DNA from: Paenibacillus ginsengarvi | GTDB lineage: Bacteria > Bacillota > Bacilli > Paenibacillales > NBRC-103111 | Direction of reading: 5' to 3' | NCBI RefSeq assembly: GCF_003626695.1 | Contig: NZ_RBAH01000018.1 | Coordinates: 116,829 to 180,828 of the forward strand | Length of the DNA: 64,000 nucleotides | Part shown: piece by piece, positions 36,350-45,547 of the stretch | How the letters are laid out: each line of letters begins with the position of its first letter | Numbering within the stretch: the stretch's first letter is position 1 | Position numbers and translations under genes: made by a program | The notes under the pieces: model-generated | Told to the model about the DNA's origin: nothing | What the model saw: the letters and a program-made list of their open reading frames with translations, nothing else | The model's database searches: none

Positions 36350-36859
36350 TTGGCGAACCTATTTCTCATCTCCGATCATCATTTTGGACATCGGCCTATC
36401 ATTGATTTCGAATCGAGGCCGTTCGCAAGCGCGGAGGAAATGACCGAGACGATGATTGCGCGGTGGAACGCCGCCGTCGGCAAGGACGATCACGTGTTCC
36501 ACTTGGGCGATTTTTCGTTCCTGAACAAGGAGAAGACGAGTGCGATCGTGGAACGGCTGAACGGGCGCAAAACGCTGATCATGGGCAATCACGACCGGGG
36601 CCGATCCCGGTCTTGGTGGCTGGATGCGGGGTTCGGCGAAGTTAGCGAGCATCCGATCGTTTACGGGGGCTTCTTCTTTTTGTCGCACGAGCCGATGTAC
36701 ATAAACAAGCATATGCCCTATGTGAATGTTCACGGGCATATTCACGGTCAGAAATATGAAGGAACCCAGTATATCAACGTTTGTGTGGAGCATTGGGATT
36801 ATACGCCGGTTTCTTTTGAAGAGATCAAGCGGATGGTCGTTCCGAATGAGGAACAGTAG
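36350..36859 (+). CDS. Small metallophosphoesterase (calcineurin-like)
   Basis: The 169-residue protein carries the metal-binding motifs of the calcineurin superfamily: ISDHHFGH (D-x-H), HLGDFSF (GD), GNHDRG (GNHD), LSHEPM and HGHIHG. The TTG start at 36350 lies six bases after the kinase stop, with GGGGAGG upstream. This small family is often annotated as phosphoesterase of unknown substrate and is common on bacterial and phage genomes. Coupling with the sugar kinase suggests co-expression, not a known shared pathway. Confidence 0.88.
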   Translation: MANLFLISDHHFGHRPIIDFESRPFASAEEMTETMIARWNAAVGKDDHVFHLGDFSFLNKEKTSAIVERLNGRKTLIMGNHDRGRSRSWWLDAGFGEVSEHPIVYGGFFFLSHEPMYINKHMPYVNVHGHIHGQKYEGTQYINVCVEHWDYTPVSFEEIKRMVVPNEEQ

Positions 36860-36869
36860 CAGGGATGGG

Positions 36870-36902
36870 GCGTGCAAATCGGACCGGTTTGCGCGTCTTT
36901 TT
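36870..36902 (+). terminator. Terminator after the metallophosphoesterase
   Basis: GCGTGCAAA (36870-36878) pairs with TTTGCGCGT (36888-36896) with G-U pairs, followed by CTTTTT. Confidence 0.82.
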
Positions 36903-37043
36903 AATGGAGCGGGCGTATCCTGCAATATCTTCCTGGGACTAAGCTCTGCCGCGCAATGGCGCGGATACCCCCTTTTCTGGTACACTAATAGGATAAGGCA
37001 GCGGCTGGATGCCGCTTGTGGAAGGTATTGGAGGAACGTAACG

Positions 37044-39575
37044 ATGCGCGAAGACATTCGCATTCAAGATATTGAGCTGCTCGCCCCGGCCGGCGACTGG
37101 GATTGCATGCGGGCGGCGGTTGCAAACGGAGCGGACGCCATCTTTTTCGGCGTGGACAAATTCAATGCGCGCGTGCGCGCGAAAAACTTTACAATGGACG
37201 AGCTGCCGGACATCATGTCCTTTCTGCATTTGTACGGCGTCAAAGGCTTCGTCACATTTAATATTCTCGTCTTCGAGGAGGAGCTTCAAGATGCGAAGCG
37301 GCTCGTCGAAGCGTGTATCGAAGCCGGTGTGGATGCGGTTATCGTACAGGATCTCGGTCTCGTTAAGCTGATCCGGGACATCTCTCCGGATTTCCCGATC
37401 CACGGCTCGACGCAGATGACGATTACGTCGCCGGAAGCGGTCGAGTTTACGAAACCGTTCGATATCGAGCGTGTCGTGCTTGGCCGAGAAAACAACCTGA
37501 AGCAGATCAAGCAGATCGGCGATCAGGCGAAGCTGCCGATGGAAGTATTCGTGCACGGAGCGCTGTGCGTATCTTATTCGGGGCAGTGTCTGACCTCGGA
37601 AATGTGGGGCGGCCGCTCGGCCAACCGCGGGGAGTGCGCACAGGCTTGCCGGCTGCCGTACGACTTGATGGTAGACGGCGTGCAGAAGCCGATGGGCGAT
37701 GTGGCTTACCTGCTGTCGCCGAAAGATTTGGCTGCGCTGGAGATCGTGCCGGAGCTGATCGAAGCGGGCGTCACCTCGTTTAAAATCGAGGGCAGGCTGA
37801 AGTCGCCGGAGTACGTGGCCAACGTCGTTAGCAAATACCGCAAGGCGATCGACAACTATTTTGCAGGGCGCGACGTGTCGCCTTCGAAGGAAGAAATGCG
37901 CGAGCTGCAGCAAAGCTTTTCGCGCGGGTTTACGTACGGATTCCTGAAAGGAACGAACAACAAGCAGCTTGTCGACGGCACGTTTCCGAAAAGCCGCGGC
38001 GTTTTTCTGGGCCGTGTGAAGCAGTTGCTGCGAGACGGCGTCGTTTGCGAGCTGGAGGCGCCGCTCAAGCGCGGCGACGGTATCGTATTTGACGCCGGGG
38101 ACCCGACGAAGCCCGAGGAAGGCGGCCGCGTCTACGACATACGGCGCAAAGGGCAGAAGATCGAAGGCGAGGCGGAGGGCGGTCTTATCGAGATCGTACC
38201 GGGGCGCAATGACGTCGATCTGAAGCGGGTTCGCGTCGGCGACCGGATCTGGAAGACTAGCGATCCGCATCTGGACAAGAAGCTTCGGCAAACGTTCGAA
38301 ACGGATAAGCCATACCGCGTGTTTCCGGTAAAAGTGGCGGTGGCGGGCCGTCTCGGCGAGCCGCTTCATTCGGTATGGACGGACGAGCGGACCGGGCATT
38401 CCGTAGAGGTGCTCTCCGAGCTCCCGCTCGTGCAGGCGGAGAAAAGACCGATGGACGAGGCGCTGTTCGCGGAGCAGTTCGGCCGTCTTGGGGGAACGAT
38501 CTTCGAATTGAACGGGCTCGCGGTAGACCTCGAAGGCGCGCTGATCGTACCGATGCGGGAGCTGAACCAAATGCGCCGCCGTGCTGTCGAGCTGCTCGAA
38601 GAGGCCCGCCAGAAGCCGCGCCGCTACAAGAAGCGCATCGCGGATGTGTACGGGGATGCGTACCGAGAGCTGCCGGCCGGCACATTTTCGGAAGACCGGG
38701 GAAGCCGGGGGCAGGAGCCGCGGCTTATCGCGTTATGCCGCAACCTCGAACAGGTGAAGGCCGTTCTCACGACGGACGTCGAGTGGATTTATGCCGACTT
38801 CGAGTTCATCAAGCAGTTTCCGGCTGCCGTTGAAGCCGTACGGGCCGCAGGCCGCAAAATCGCGCTGGCGACGCCGCGCATCCATATGCCGGGCGAGACC
38901 GGTTATTTTAGAAATATGTTGAACCTGAGGCCCGACGCGATGCTCGTCCGCAATACCGGAGCGATGTATTATTTCATGAAGCATCGCGCGGAATCCACCG
39001 ACGGCTACCGTCCGGAGCTGATCGGAGACTTCTCGCTGAACGCGGCCAATCACAAAACAGTGCAGCTGTTCGTCGATAGCGGCTGCAGCCGGGTAACGCC
39101 GTCTTATGATCTCAATATCCAGCAAATGATCGATCTGCTGCGACGCACCGATCCGGGACAGCTCGAGATTGTCATTCACCAGCACTTGCCGATGTTCCAT
39201 ACGGAACACTGCGTATACTGCACGTTCATGAGCGAGGGGACAGATTACACGAACTGCGGGCGTCCATGCGAGGACCACCGCGTCTCGCTTCAGGACCGGA
39301 TCGGCATGTCGCACCCGGTTCGGGTCGACGAAGGCTGCCGCAATACGGTATATAACGCCATCGAGCAGTCCGGAGCGGAATATTTGCCTCAGTTCAGAGA
39401 GCTCGGTCTTACCGCCTACCGCGTAGAATTTCTGGAGGAGTCGCCGGAGCAGGTGCGAGAGGTGCTGGATTTGTACAGCCGGGCGCTGCGGGGCGCGATC
39501 AGCGGGACGAGCGTATGGCGCGCGCTGAAGGCGACGAATCAGCTCGGTGTTACAAGAGGACAGCTGGTAAAATAA
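37044..39575 (+). CDS. U32 family peptidase with DUF3656 (RlhA-like)
   Basis: The ATG at 37044 (843 residues) follows TTGGAGGAA (GGAGG at 37030-37034); the longer frame from 36726 would overlap the preceding gene and lacks a ribosome binding site. The N-terminal half is the U32 domain (IELLAPAGDWDCMRAAVANG; cysteine-rich signature SYSGQCLTSEMWGGRSANRG with ECAQACRLPYDL), the middle is the DUF3656 region, and the C-terminus carries a further cysteine cluster (HCVYCTFMSEGTDYTNCGRP). In E. coli the related RlhA hydroxylates 23S rRNA C2501; a similar RNA-modifying role is likelier than proteolysis. A CCGCGC-AATG-GCGCGG hairpin stands upstream at 36949-36964. Confidence 0.88.
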   Translation: MREDIRIQDIELLAPAGDWDCMRAAVANGADAIFFGVDKFNARVRAKNFTMDELPDIMSFLHLYGVKGFVTFNILVFEEELQDAKRLVEACIEAGVDAVIVQDLGLVKLIRDISPDFPIHGSTQMTITSPEAVEFTKPFDIERVVLGRENNLKQIKQIGDQAKLPMEVFVHGALCVSYSGQCLTSEMWGGRSANRGECAQACRLPYDLMVDGVQKPMGDVAYLLSPKDLAALEIVPELIEAGVTSFKIEGRLKSPEYVANVVSKYRKAIDNYFAGRDVSPSKEEMRELQQSFSRGFTYGFLKGTNNKQLVDGTFPKSRGVFLGRVKQLLRDGVVCELEAPLKRGDGIVFDAGDPTKPEEGGRVYDIRRKGQKIEGEAEGGLIEIVPGRNDVDLKRVRVGDRIWKTSDPHLDKKLRQTFETDKPYRVFPVKVAVAGRLGEPLHSVWTDERTGHSVEVLSELPLVQAEKRPMDEALFAEQFGRLGGTIFELNGLAVDLEGALIVPMRELNQMRRRAVELLEEARQKPRRYKKRIADVYGDAYRELPAGTFSEDRGSRGQEPRLIALCRNLEQVKAVLTTDVEWIYADFEFIKQFPAAVEAVRAAGRKIALATPRIHMPGETGYFRNMLNLRPDAMLVRNTGAMYYFMKHRAESTDGYRPELIGDFSLNAANHKTVQLFVDSGCSRVTPSYDLNIQQMIDLLRRTDPGQLEIVIHQHLPMFHTEHCVYCTFMSEGTDYTNCGRPCEDHRVSLQDRIGMSHPVRVDEGCRNTVYNAIEQSGAEYLPQFRELGLTAYRVEFLEESPEQVREVLDLYSRALRGAISGTSVWRALKATNQLGVTRGQLVK

Positions 39576-39592
39576 GCAGTAGAGAGCTTTAA

Positions 39593-39623
39593 CCGCGTTT
39601 CGATATCGGAGCGCGGCTTTTTT
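39593..39623 (+). terminator. Terminator after the U32 protein
   Basis: CCGCG (39593-39597) pairs with CGCGG (39612-39616), with the palindrome CGATATCG inside, followed by six T. Confidence 0.85.
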
Positions 39624-39706
39624 GCGCTTGTTCGGCATAGGTCGAAGGGAATAGAAAGTAATCGTCGAATTGATACGTAATGACTAGAAGACTGCGGTGA
39701 TTGACG

Positions 39707-41506
39707 TTGAACGAAGGCGAACAATGGCTGGAGCCGGGCAAGGATGAGATGACGCTTTTCCGTCTCGAATGTGCGATTTTGGAAGGGGCAAGGCCGGATC
39801 TGGAAGACCTCGGCAAACTGCCGGAGACACTGCTGAACCGATCGCCGCTGCTGCAAAAAGCGTATGGGGAACATCTTGCCGAGGAGGGCAGGCTGGCGGA
39901 GGCAAAGCGGCTGCTTCTGCAAGCGGTTAAAGCTTTCGCCCGCCAAACGTTCTTGCGAGAGCTGCTGGCGGCGTTCGCCGCGCTCGCCTCCGTGCTTATG
40001 CGGCTCGGCGAGCAGCAAGAGGCGGAGACGGCGCTGCTGTTCTTGAAAGCGGAATACGACGAAGGCGAAGCGGCCGCGAACGGGGACGTTTTATTTGCGC
40101 TTGCCCAAGGGGCTCGTCTGCTTGGCGAGGAAGCGAATACATACGTTTACTTCAAGGCGGCATTCGAAGCGTTCGATCGGGACGGGACCGCTCGCAGCGT
40201 TTGCAAGGCGGCGCTGGAGGCGGTGCTGTTCATGCTGCTGGACGATGCAGCGGCTCCTTCCTCGCTGCTGCTCCGGATTGAGACTGTACTACGGCTCCGC
40301 AGCAGTGCCGATGCCGGGTTAACCGTTTACGAAAAAGGGTTTCAAGCCGTCAAGCTGCTTCATGAAGGCCGGTTGGAGGAGGCTTGCGCGGCCTTTGGCT
40401 CAATGGGCCGCCGCGACGGGCTGCGGCTGCCGCGTTATTTGGAGACGGCGGTCCGCTGCTGCGAGCAGCTTGCGCTCCTGCGCTCCGGCATATCGGCGAG
40501 CGGGGACGAGCGCGAGCGGCTGGACCGGGATATCGGGCTGCTGGCATCCGATGCCCGGCTTCAGCTTCATTATATACGATTGCAGTTTGAGCGGGCCGTA
40601 GCGCAGCATGACGAATACGAAGCGGCACGTTCCTTGCAGCAGGCGGACGTTTATGTCTCGCTATGCGGGCTGGCTGGTCCAAATATGCTGCGGATCATGG
40701 AGCAGGCCATGGCATCCGTATTCACCGTGTCTGAAGAGCTGGCGCCTGCACCGGATCGTCCGTGGAGCATCTACTGTTTCGGCCCGATCCGTTTCTCGAA
40801 CGGAGTCGATGAGGTACGGGACATTGCCTGGAAACGGAAAAAGGCGCAGGAGCTGCTGCTTTACCTCATGCTCCAGCCAAACTACGCAAGCCCGCGCGAC
40901 CAGGTGGTGGAGGCGCTTTTTGCGGAAACCGATACGGGCAAGCAGGCGAATCAGCTGTATGTGACGGTTCATCGGCTGAGACAAGTGCTGCACGAGAGGC
41001 TTGGCTGCGAAAACGCCGTTGTGATCAAAGATGGCATTGTCAAAATGGCCGGCGCTTATATCGAACACGCCGATGTGGAGAAATACCGCTCGCTCATCCG
41101 GGTCGGCGACCAGCTCTGGGCGAACGATCGCGAGCTGGCCGCGGAGCTGTATGGCCAGGCGATTCAGATGTACGAGGAACTGGTTCCCGAGCTGTCTTAT
41201 GTCGACTGGCTCGATGCCGCCCGAACGCACTATGCGGAGCTGCAGATCGGCATGCTGAAAAAGCTGATCCGATTCTCCGCCGAACTCGGCGATTACGAAA
41301 CGGCCGAAGCGCATTGCGCCGAATGGCTGCGGCTCAGACCGGCGGAGGAAGAAGCATACCAGCACATCATCCGGCTGCTGATGGAGCAGAGAAAGACGGC
41401 AGAGGCGAACGGATGGTATCGCCGGCTGGAGAAGATGTGCAGCGAGGAATTAAATGCGAAGCCGCTGCCGGAAACGAAGCAACTGCTGCGAGGTGAGCGA
41501 TGTTGA
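39707..41506 (+). CDS. BTAD/SARP-like transcriptional regulator with TPR-type helices
   Basis: About 599 residues. The first 340 residues are alpha-helical repeats, followed by a winged-helix DNA-binding domain of the OmpR type (about 350-430, starting WSIYCFGPIRFS) and a bacterial transcriptional activator domain (about 450-590, ending in ..PAEEEAYQHIIRLLMEQRK). This is the reverse of the usual SARP order, where the DNA-binding domain is N-terminal. The TTG at 39707 (GGTGA at 39696-39700) is preferred to the TTG at 39701. Its stop overlaps the next gene by 7 bp, so it is translationally coupled to the partner-switching genes and may be their output or their activator. Confidence 0.82.
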   Translation: MNEGEQWLEPGKDEMTLFRLECAILEGARPDLEDLGKLPETLLNRSPLLQKAYGEHLAEEGRLAEAKRLLLQAVKAFARQTFLRELLAAFAALASVLMRLGEQQEAETALLFLKAEYDEGEAAANGDVLFALAQGARLLGEEANTYVYFKAAFEAFDRDGTARSVCKAALEAVLFMLLDDAAAPSSLLLRIETVLRLRSSADAGLTVYEKGFQAVKLLHEGRLEEACAAFGSMGRRDGLRLPRYLETAVRCCEQLALLRSGISASGDERERLDRDIGLLASDARLQLHYIRLQFERAVAQHDEYEAARSLQQADVYVSLCGLAGPNMLRIMEQAMASVFTVSEELAPAPDRPWSIYCFGPIRFSNGVDEVRDIAWKRKKAQELLLYLMLQPNYASPRDQVVEALFAETDTGKQANQLYVTVHRLRQVLHERLGCENAVVIKDGIVKMAGAYIEHADVEKYRSLIRVGDQLWANDRELAAELYGQAIQMYEELVPELSYVDWLDAARTHYAELQIGMLKKLIRFSAELGDYETAEAHCAEWLRLRPAEEEAYQHIIRLLMEQRKTAEANGWYRRLEKMCSEELNAKPLPETKQLLRGERC

Positions 41507-42951
41507 AGGGCCATGCCCGCCTCTTGTACAACCGTCTGGTTGTCATGTACATAACGATAGCCGTCGTTTCGGGCTCGGCCATGCTTGTATCGAACCGGTT
41601 CGTCAGCGAATACTCCTCGGAGAGGCTTGCCGCCGGCGCCGGTTATATCGCAGCCGCGTTTGCATGCTGGGTCCTGCTCGCGTCCGGTTTCAGCCGGCGT
41701 CGTTTGTCCCGGGTGGAAGCTTATTTGAACGGCGAAAGCGGCGGTGCGCAGCAAGCGGAGCTTCTCCCGATATGGCGGCAATTGGTCGGGTTTCCGGTAC
41801 ATCTCTTCTGGTTTTTCCTCCTCTTCGGCCTTTTGATGGCCCAAGGAAGTCAACTTCTTGCGCTGGCTTTCGAGGAAGGCCCGCGCCGCTGGCTGTATTA
41901 TGGCAAAAGCACGCTGTTTAATGCGACGTCTATGGTCGGTTTGGCCTTCGTTCATTATGGCCTGTCCCGCAGCATTCTTCGGCGCAGTATGCCCGTGCTC
42001 GGGGAAGCGGACGCCAGGGAGCTGCGCTTCGTCTCGCTGCTGCGGCCGCTCACCTTGGCTTTTATATGCGCTATCACGTTCCCGCTGCTGCGGATCATGT
42101 GGCATGCAGCGGAAAACGAATCGAAGGGAAGCGCGGTCTCTCCCGCAACTTTGGCTTCGATTGCGCTGATCGGGGGGCTGATCGTATTTGTCGCTTTTGC
42201 CATACTCAGCTTCAGCTTCATCTACGAGCTGCGCGATATGATAGGTAAGCTTCGTCTGGCCGCAGCTTCCCATACGGACGGCTCCGGCAGCGCCGGCGAG
42301 GCGATTCCACTTGTCTCGCGTTACGAAGCCGGACAGCTTGCTGTCGTTTATAACGAACTGCAAGTTCGCAAAAGAAACGAATATGCCCGGCTGCTTCACG
42401 AACGCGAGCTTGCCGGAAACGTTCAGCGGCATATTATGCACAAAGGAGAGGCCAAGCTGGGTAACTGGCGCGTACGCGGCGAGGCGAGGGAGAACGGAGA
42501 AATCGGCGGTCACTTCTACGATATCGTGCATTGCGGCGGCGGCAAGCTCGCCTTCGTCGCGGGCTGCGTATCCGGCGGCGGAATGCCTTCCGCCTTGGCG
42601 CTGTCGGCGTTTATCGGCATGTTCCGTTCCGAAGCCGGGATCGGCGATGCGGCTGGGCTTGCGGACAGACTGAATGCGAGATTGGGTCATATGTTCCGAG
42701 GCACGCATACGATTGATGTTTTGCTGGGCGTCGCCGATTTCCATCGGGATCATATTGATATCGTAAGAGCGGGGATGGGTTTACAGGCGCCGGCCTTCGG
42801 AGAGCGATTGGAAGGACAATACCGGTCGTCGACGGTACCGGTCGGCCTAAACAATCCCCTGCTTCTCACCTTGGCGGAGGCGAGAGCCGGCGCAGTGATA
42901 TGGGTGAGCCGAGTCCCTGCCGAAGGAGGTAAAGGCTATGGCGAAGCTTAA
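41500..42951 (+). CDS. Membrane pseudo-phosphatase of the PP2C/SpoIIE type
   Basis: The 483-residue protein has about six hydrophobic segments (residues 14-245), a linker helix and a C-terminal domain that aligns with the PP2C domain of the next gene, but the metal ligands are changed: GGH at 336-338 in place of GGD (EIGGHFYDI) and GCVSGGG in place of GDVSGKG (Cys356 for Asp). The last blocks with TDG and DDRT are missing. It should therefore be catalytically dead. The ATG at 41500 overlaps the regulator stop, and the end overlaps the active paralogue by 14 bp. A regulatory subunit or sensor role is the likely meaning. Confidence 0.85.
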   Translation: MLKGHARLLYNRLVVMYITIAVVSGSAMLVSNRFVSEYSSERLAAGAGYIAAAFACWVLLASGFSRRRLSRVEAYLNGESGGAQQAELLPIWRQLVGFPVHLFWFFLLFGLLMAQGSQLLALAFEEGPRRWLYYGKSTLFNATSMVGLAFVHYGLSRSILRRSMPVLGEADARELRFVSLLRPLTLAFICAITFPLLRIMWHAAENESKGSAVSPATLASIALIGGLIVFVAFAILSFSFIYELRDMIGKLRLAAASHTDGSGSAGEAIPLVSRYEAGQLAVVYNELQVRKRNEYARLLHERELAGNVQRHIMHKGEAKLGNWRVRGEARENGEIGGHFYDIVHCGGGKLAFVAGCVSGGGMPSALALSAFIGMFRSEAGIGDAAGLADRLNARLGHMFRGTHTIDVLLGVADFHRDHIDIVRAGMGLQAPAFGERLEGQYRSSTVPVGLNNPLLLTLAEARAGAVIWVSRVPAEGGKGYGEA

Positions 42952-44542
42952 AACGTCCTATTTGCCGCTGCGGCTGTTTGCCGTGTTTTTCCTATCCATG
43001 CTCGTGGGCTGCGGCTTGCTCGTTTATTCGAATCTAGTGATTCTTGGTTTCTCTTTCGGCGAGCTTCTGGCTTTCCAAATACCGGTTGTTGTATCGGCGT
43101 CATGCGTAATGGCTGTTCTGCTCTCCTACATTACGGGCCTTCGGCTCAGGCCGGTCATGCGCGCGATGGGCAGTGAACGGCCGGACGACAAGCAGGTCGC
43201 CAGCGTTCGGCTCTGGCGATTGCCAAATGAGCTGTTTTGGTGGATGCTGGGACTTACTTGCATCGGTATTGTCTTGTATCATGCGGATGAATACGCGCTG
43301 CTGCTGAGGTCGTCCGCAGGTAGCGGCGAGCCAGCCTGGACCCATCTGCTGCAAAGAAATTTGAATGAGCTGACGATCGGTCTGGCGATCTCCTTATTGT
43401 TCCTTATATGGCTGCAGCGAACGGTGAAACGTTATCTGGTGCTTCTACACCCTACCAGCTTGCCTCCGGAGAAAAACGGGACGTTCTGGAAGCCGCTCGT
43501 GCTTACCTATGTATGCTGCTTTGCGATCGTCATCTACCCTACGGTCCGCTTTCTGCTGGGCGAAGAGGCGGGGCACATCCGTTTCGGCTGGCTGGCGATA
43601 ACGCTTGCTGTGCACGGCTTCCTCGCTTTCACCGTTTACCGTCTGCTCACAAAGCAGTTTCGCGACGAGCTGCGCAATCTGATATCCGGCATTAGCGTCC
43701 TGCTGCAAGGGAAACGCACCCGGCTTCACGAAACGGTGCCCGTTATATCCGACGATGAGGTCGGCCGGCTCGCCTCCGTATTCAATGAGCTGCAAAAGGC
43801 AATAGCCGCCAAATACGAGGCGGTCGAACGGGAGATGGCGCTTGCTTCCGAGATGCAGCTGGGGCTGCTGCCGGAGTCTTACGTGGTTTGCGGACATTAT
43901 ACGGTTGCTTCGCGCTTCAAGCCGGCCAAGGAAGTGGGCGGCGATCTGTACGATATAGTCCGGCTCGGAGATTCGCAGACGATCGTGCTTGTTGGAGACG
44001 TGTCGGGAAAAGGAATGCCGGCCGCCCTGCTCATGTCGGCGACGCTTGCGCTGTTCCGCTCGCAGCTTCAGGCGGGCGGAACGGCGGCCGACATCATTCG
44101 CCGGATGAACCGCGACTTGTCCGGCATGCTTCGCGGCGACATGTACGTTACGCTCGGTCTGGCGCTGTTCGATGCCGATTCGCGGACCGTCCGGTACGCG
44201 AGCGCCGGTCACGTCGCCCCGTTCCGGATCGGGGCGGAAGGCGCCGAGCTCGTACCGGTCGGCTCGCTTCCGGCCGGGTTCGACCCGGACGAAGCGTACG
44301 AGGAGACGGTTATGCCGTTTCACCCCGGCGACCGGCTCGTGCTTTATACGGACGGAATCGTCGAATCGCTAGACGAATCGATGCATATGCTCGGTTTTGA
44401 GCGGTTTGAAGCGCTTTTGGACGGAATCGATCGCACGGATCCCGTCCAGCGGCAGCTTGACCGGCTTCTCGGTTTATTGCCCGAGGAAAGCTCTCCCGAT
44501 CGGGACGATCGCACACTGCTGCTCATTTCGATGCAGGACTAA
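42938..44542 (+). CDS. Membrane-bound RsbU-like PP2C/SpoIIE serine phosphatase
   Basis: The 534-residue protein has about six hydrophobic segments (residues 11-240), a HAMP-like linker (about 240-295), a helix with ASEMQLGLLP, and a complete PP2C domain with metal ligands in EVGGDLYDI (Asp336), GDVSGKGMPAAL (Asp354), LYTDGIVES (Asp472) and DDRTLLLI. Such phosphatases dephosphorylate STAS antagonists in partner-switching systems; the STAS protein is encoded two genes downstream. The ATG at 42938 follows AGGAGG inside the previous gene. The membrane part suggests an envelope signal. Confidence 0.92.
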   Translation: MAKLKTSYLPLRLFAVFFLSMLVGCGLLVYSNLVILGFSFGELLAFQIPVVVSASCVMAVLLSYITGLRLRPVMRAMGSERPDDKQVASVRLWRLPNELFWWMLGLTCIGIVLYHADEYALLLRSSAGSGEPAWTHLLQRNLNELTIGLAISLLFLIWLQRTVKRYLVLLHPTSLPPEKNGTFWKPLVLTYVCCFAIVIYPTVRFLLGEEAGHIRFGWLAITLAVHGFLAFTVYRLLTKQFRDELRNLISGISVLLQGKRTRLHETVPVISDDEVGRLASVFNELQKAIAAKYEAVEREMALASEMQLGLLPESYVVCGHYTVASRFKPAKEVGGDLYDIVRLGDSQTIVLVGDVSGKGMPAALLMSATLALFRSQLQAGGTAADIIRRMNRDLSGMLRGDMYVTLGLALFDADSRTVRYASAGHVAPFRIGAEGAELVPVGSLPAGFDPDEAYEETVMPFHPGDRLVLYTDGIVESLDESMHMLGFERFEALLDGIDRTDPVQRQLDRLLGLLPEESSPDRDDRTLLLISMQD

Positions 44543-44621
44543 GCCGGGTTTGCCTGTAAGAGACTTGTAAGTGAACTCCTATATACTGAAGATGGGGCTG
44601 CGCTCCGAAAGAAGGTGTCAG

Positions 44622-45086
44622 GTGGCGGAGGAGCGATGGATAGTGGATGCGGAATGGATCGTCCCGAGCGAATTTGGGCAAGAAAAGCGGATTTCCGCTC
44701 GATTGACCGCCTGCCTGGACGCTTGCGGCCTGTATGCCGACCGTCTGGACGATATGATCACGGCCGTAACCGAGGCGATTCTGAACGCTTCCGAGCATGG
44801 CAACGGTTTGGACCCAGGCCGGCTAGTCCGGGTTCAGGCCCGGATCTCGGAAGAAAGAGCCGTCTACCGCGTCCTCGACGAAGGCGGAGGTTTTCCTTTC
44901 GAAGCGTGGGATGCGGCGAAGCTGGCGGAAACGACATGCTCGCGCAAGCTGTACGAGGATAACCCGCGCGGCTGGGGGCTGAAGCTGATGCTGCTGCTGG
45001 CCGACCGGGTAGGCTTCGGGCGTGAGGCCGGGAGCTTTTATACGGAAATCGAGTTTCGAAACGGATCGCTGACGGGAGGGCTATGA
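44622..45086 (+). CDS. RsbW-like anti-sigma factor serine kinase (HATPase)
   Basis: The GTG at 44622 (154 residues) has AGAAGG upstream; an in-frame GTG at 44571 would add an N-terminus unlike the family. The GHKL ATPase motifs are visible: N box EAILNASEHGN, G1 DEGGGFPF and G2 RGWGLKLMLLLAD. In partner switching this kinase holds a target (usually a sigma factor) or phosphorylates its STAS antagonist. The gene overlaps the STAS gene by 4 bp. No sigma factor gene is nearby, so the bound target is unknown. Confidence 0.88.
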   Translation: MAEERWIVDAEWIVPSEFGQEKRISARLTACLDACGLYADRLDDMITAVTEAILNASEHGNGLDPGRLVRVQARISEERAVYRVLDEGGGFPFEAWDAAKLAETTCSRKLYEDNPRGWGLKLMLLLADRVGFGREAGSFYTEIEFRNGSLTGGL

Positions 45087-45457
45087 TGGAGAGCCAATTT
45101 CGGATTCGTACGCGCACGTTCGCAAGAGGAGTCATTCTCGACATGGACGGCGATGTGACCAAACAAGCGGAGGATGCTCTGCTTGGAGAACAACCATGGG
45201 GACGGGGGCTGGATGTCCCGGGCTCTTGCTTGATTTTGAACTTTTCAAATGTATCTTACATGAACAGCAGCGGCATAGCCGTATTGATCCGTCTGGTCAG
45301 AACGGGGGCGAAGGGCCGTTTCCACACGTTCGCCTTCGGGATCTCGCCGCATTTTCAGAAACTGTTCCGCATGGTCGGACTGACGGAGTATATGATGATC
45401 TATCCGGATGAATATGCGGTTCTGGAACGGATCGACTGCCTCACCCGTTCGGAATGA
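45083..45457 (+). CDS. STAS-domain anti-sigma factor antagonist
   Basis: The 124-residue protein has the STAS fold with the phosphorylation site in VSYMNSSGIAVLIRL, where one serine of the SS pair would be modified by the upstream kinase and released by the phosphatase. The ATG at 45083 (or 45086) overlaps the kinase stop codon (ATGATG). It is the last gene of the five-gene plus-strand cluster; no strong terminator follows before the MarR gene on the other strand. Confidence 0.9.
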   Translation: MMESQFRIRTRTFARGVILDMDGDVTKQAEDALLGEQPWGRGLDVPGSCLILNFSNVSYMNSSGIAVLIRLVRTGAKGRFHTFAFGISPHFQKLFRMVGLTEYMMIYPDEYAVLERIDCLTRSE

Positions 45458-45547
45458 GGCGTCGCTTGAAGAAGCTGTATCCGGTCGATTACGGTGGCAG
45501 ACGCGTGGTTTTGCTTGGGCGCATAGGACTGGACAAGCAAGGTTACG

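Noticed and set aside
36726..37043. N-terminal extension of the U32 protein
   Set aside because: The frame is open but overlaps the metallophosphoesterase gene and its terminator; the ATG at 37044 has a good ribosome binding site and gives the normal protein start.
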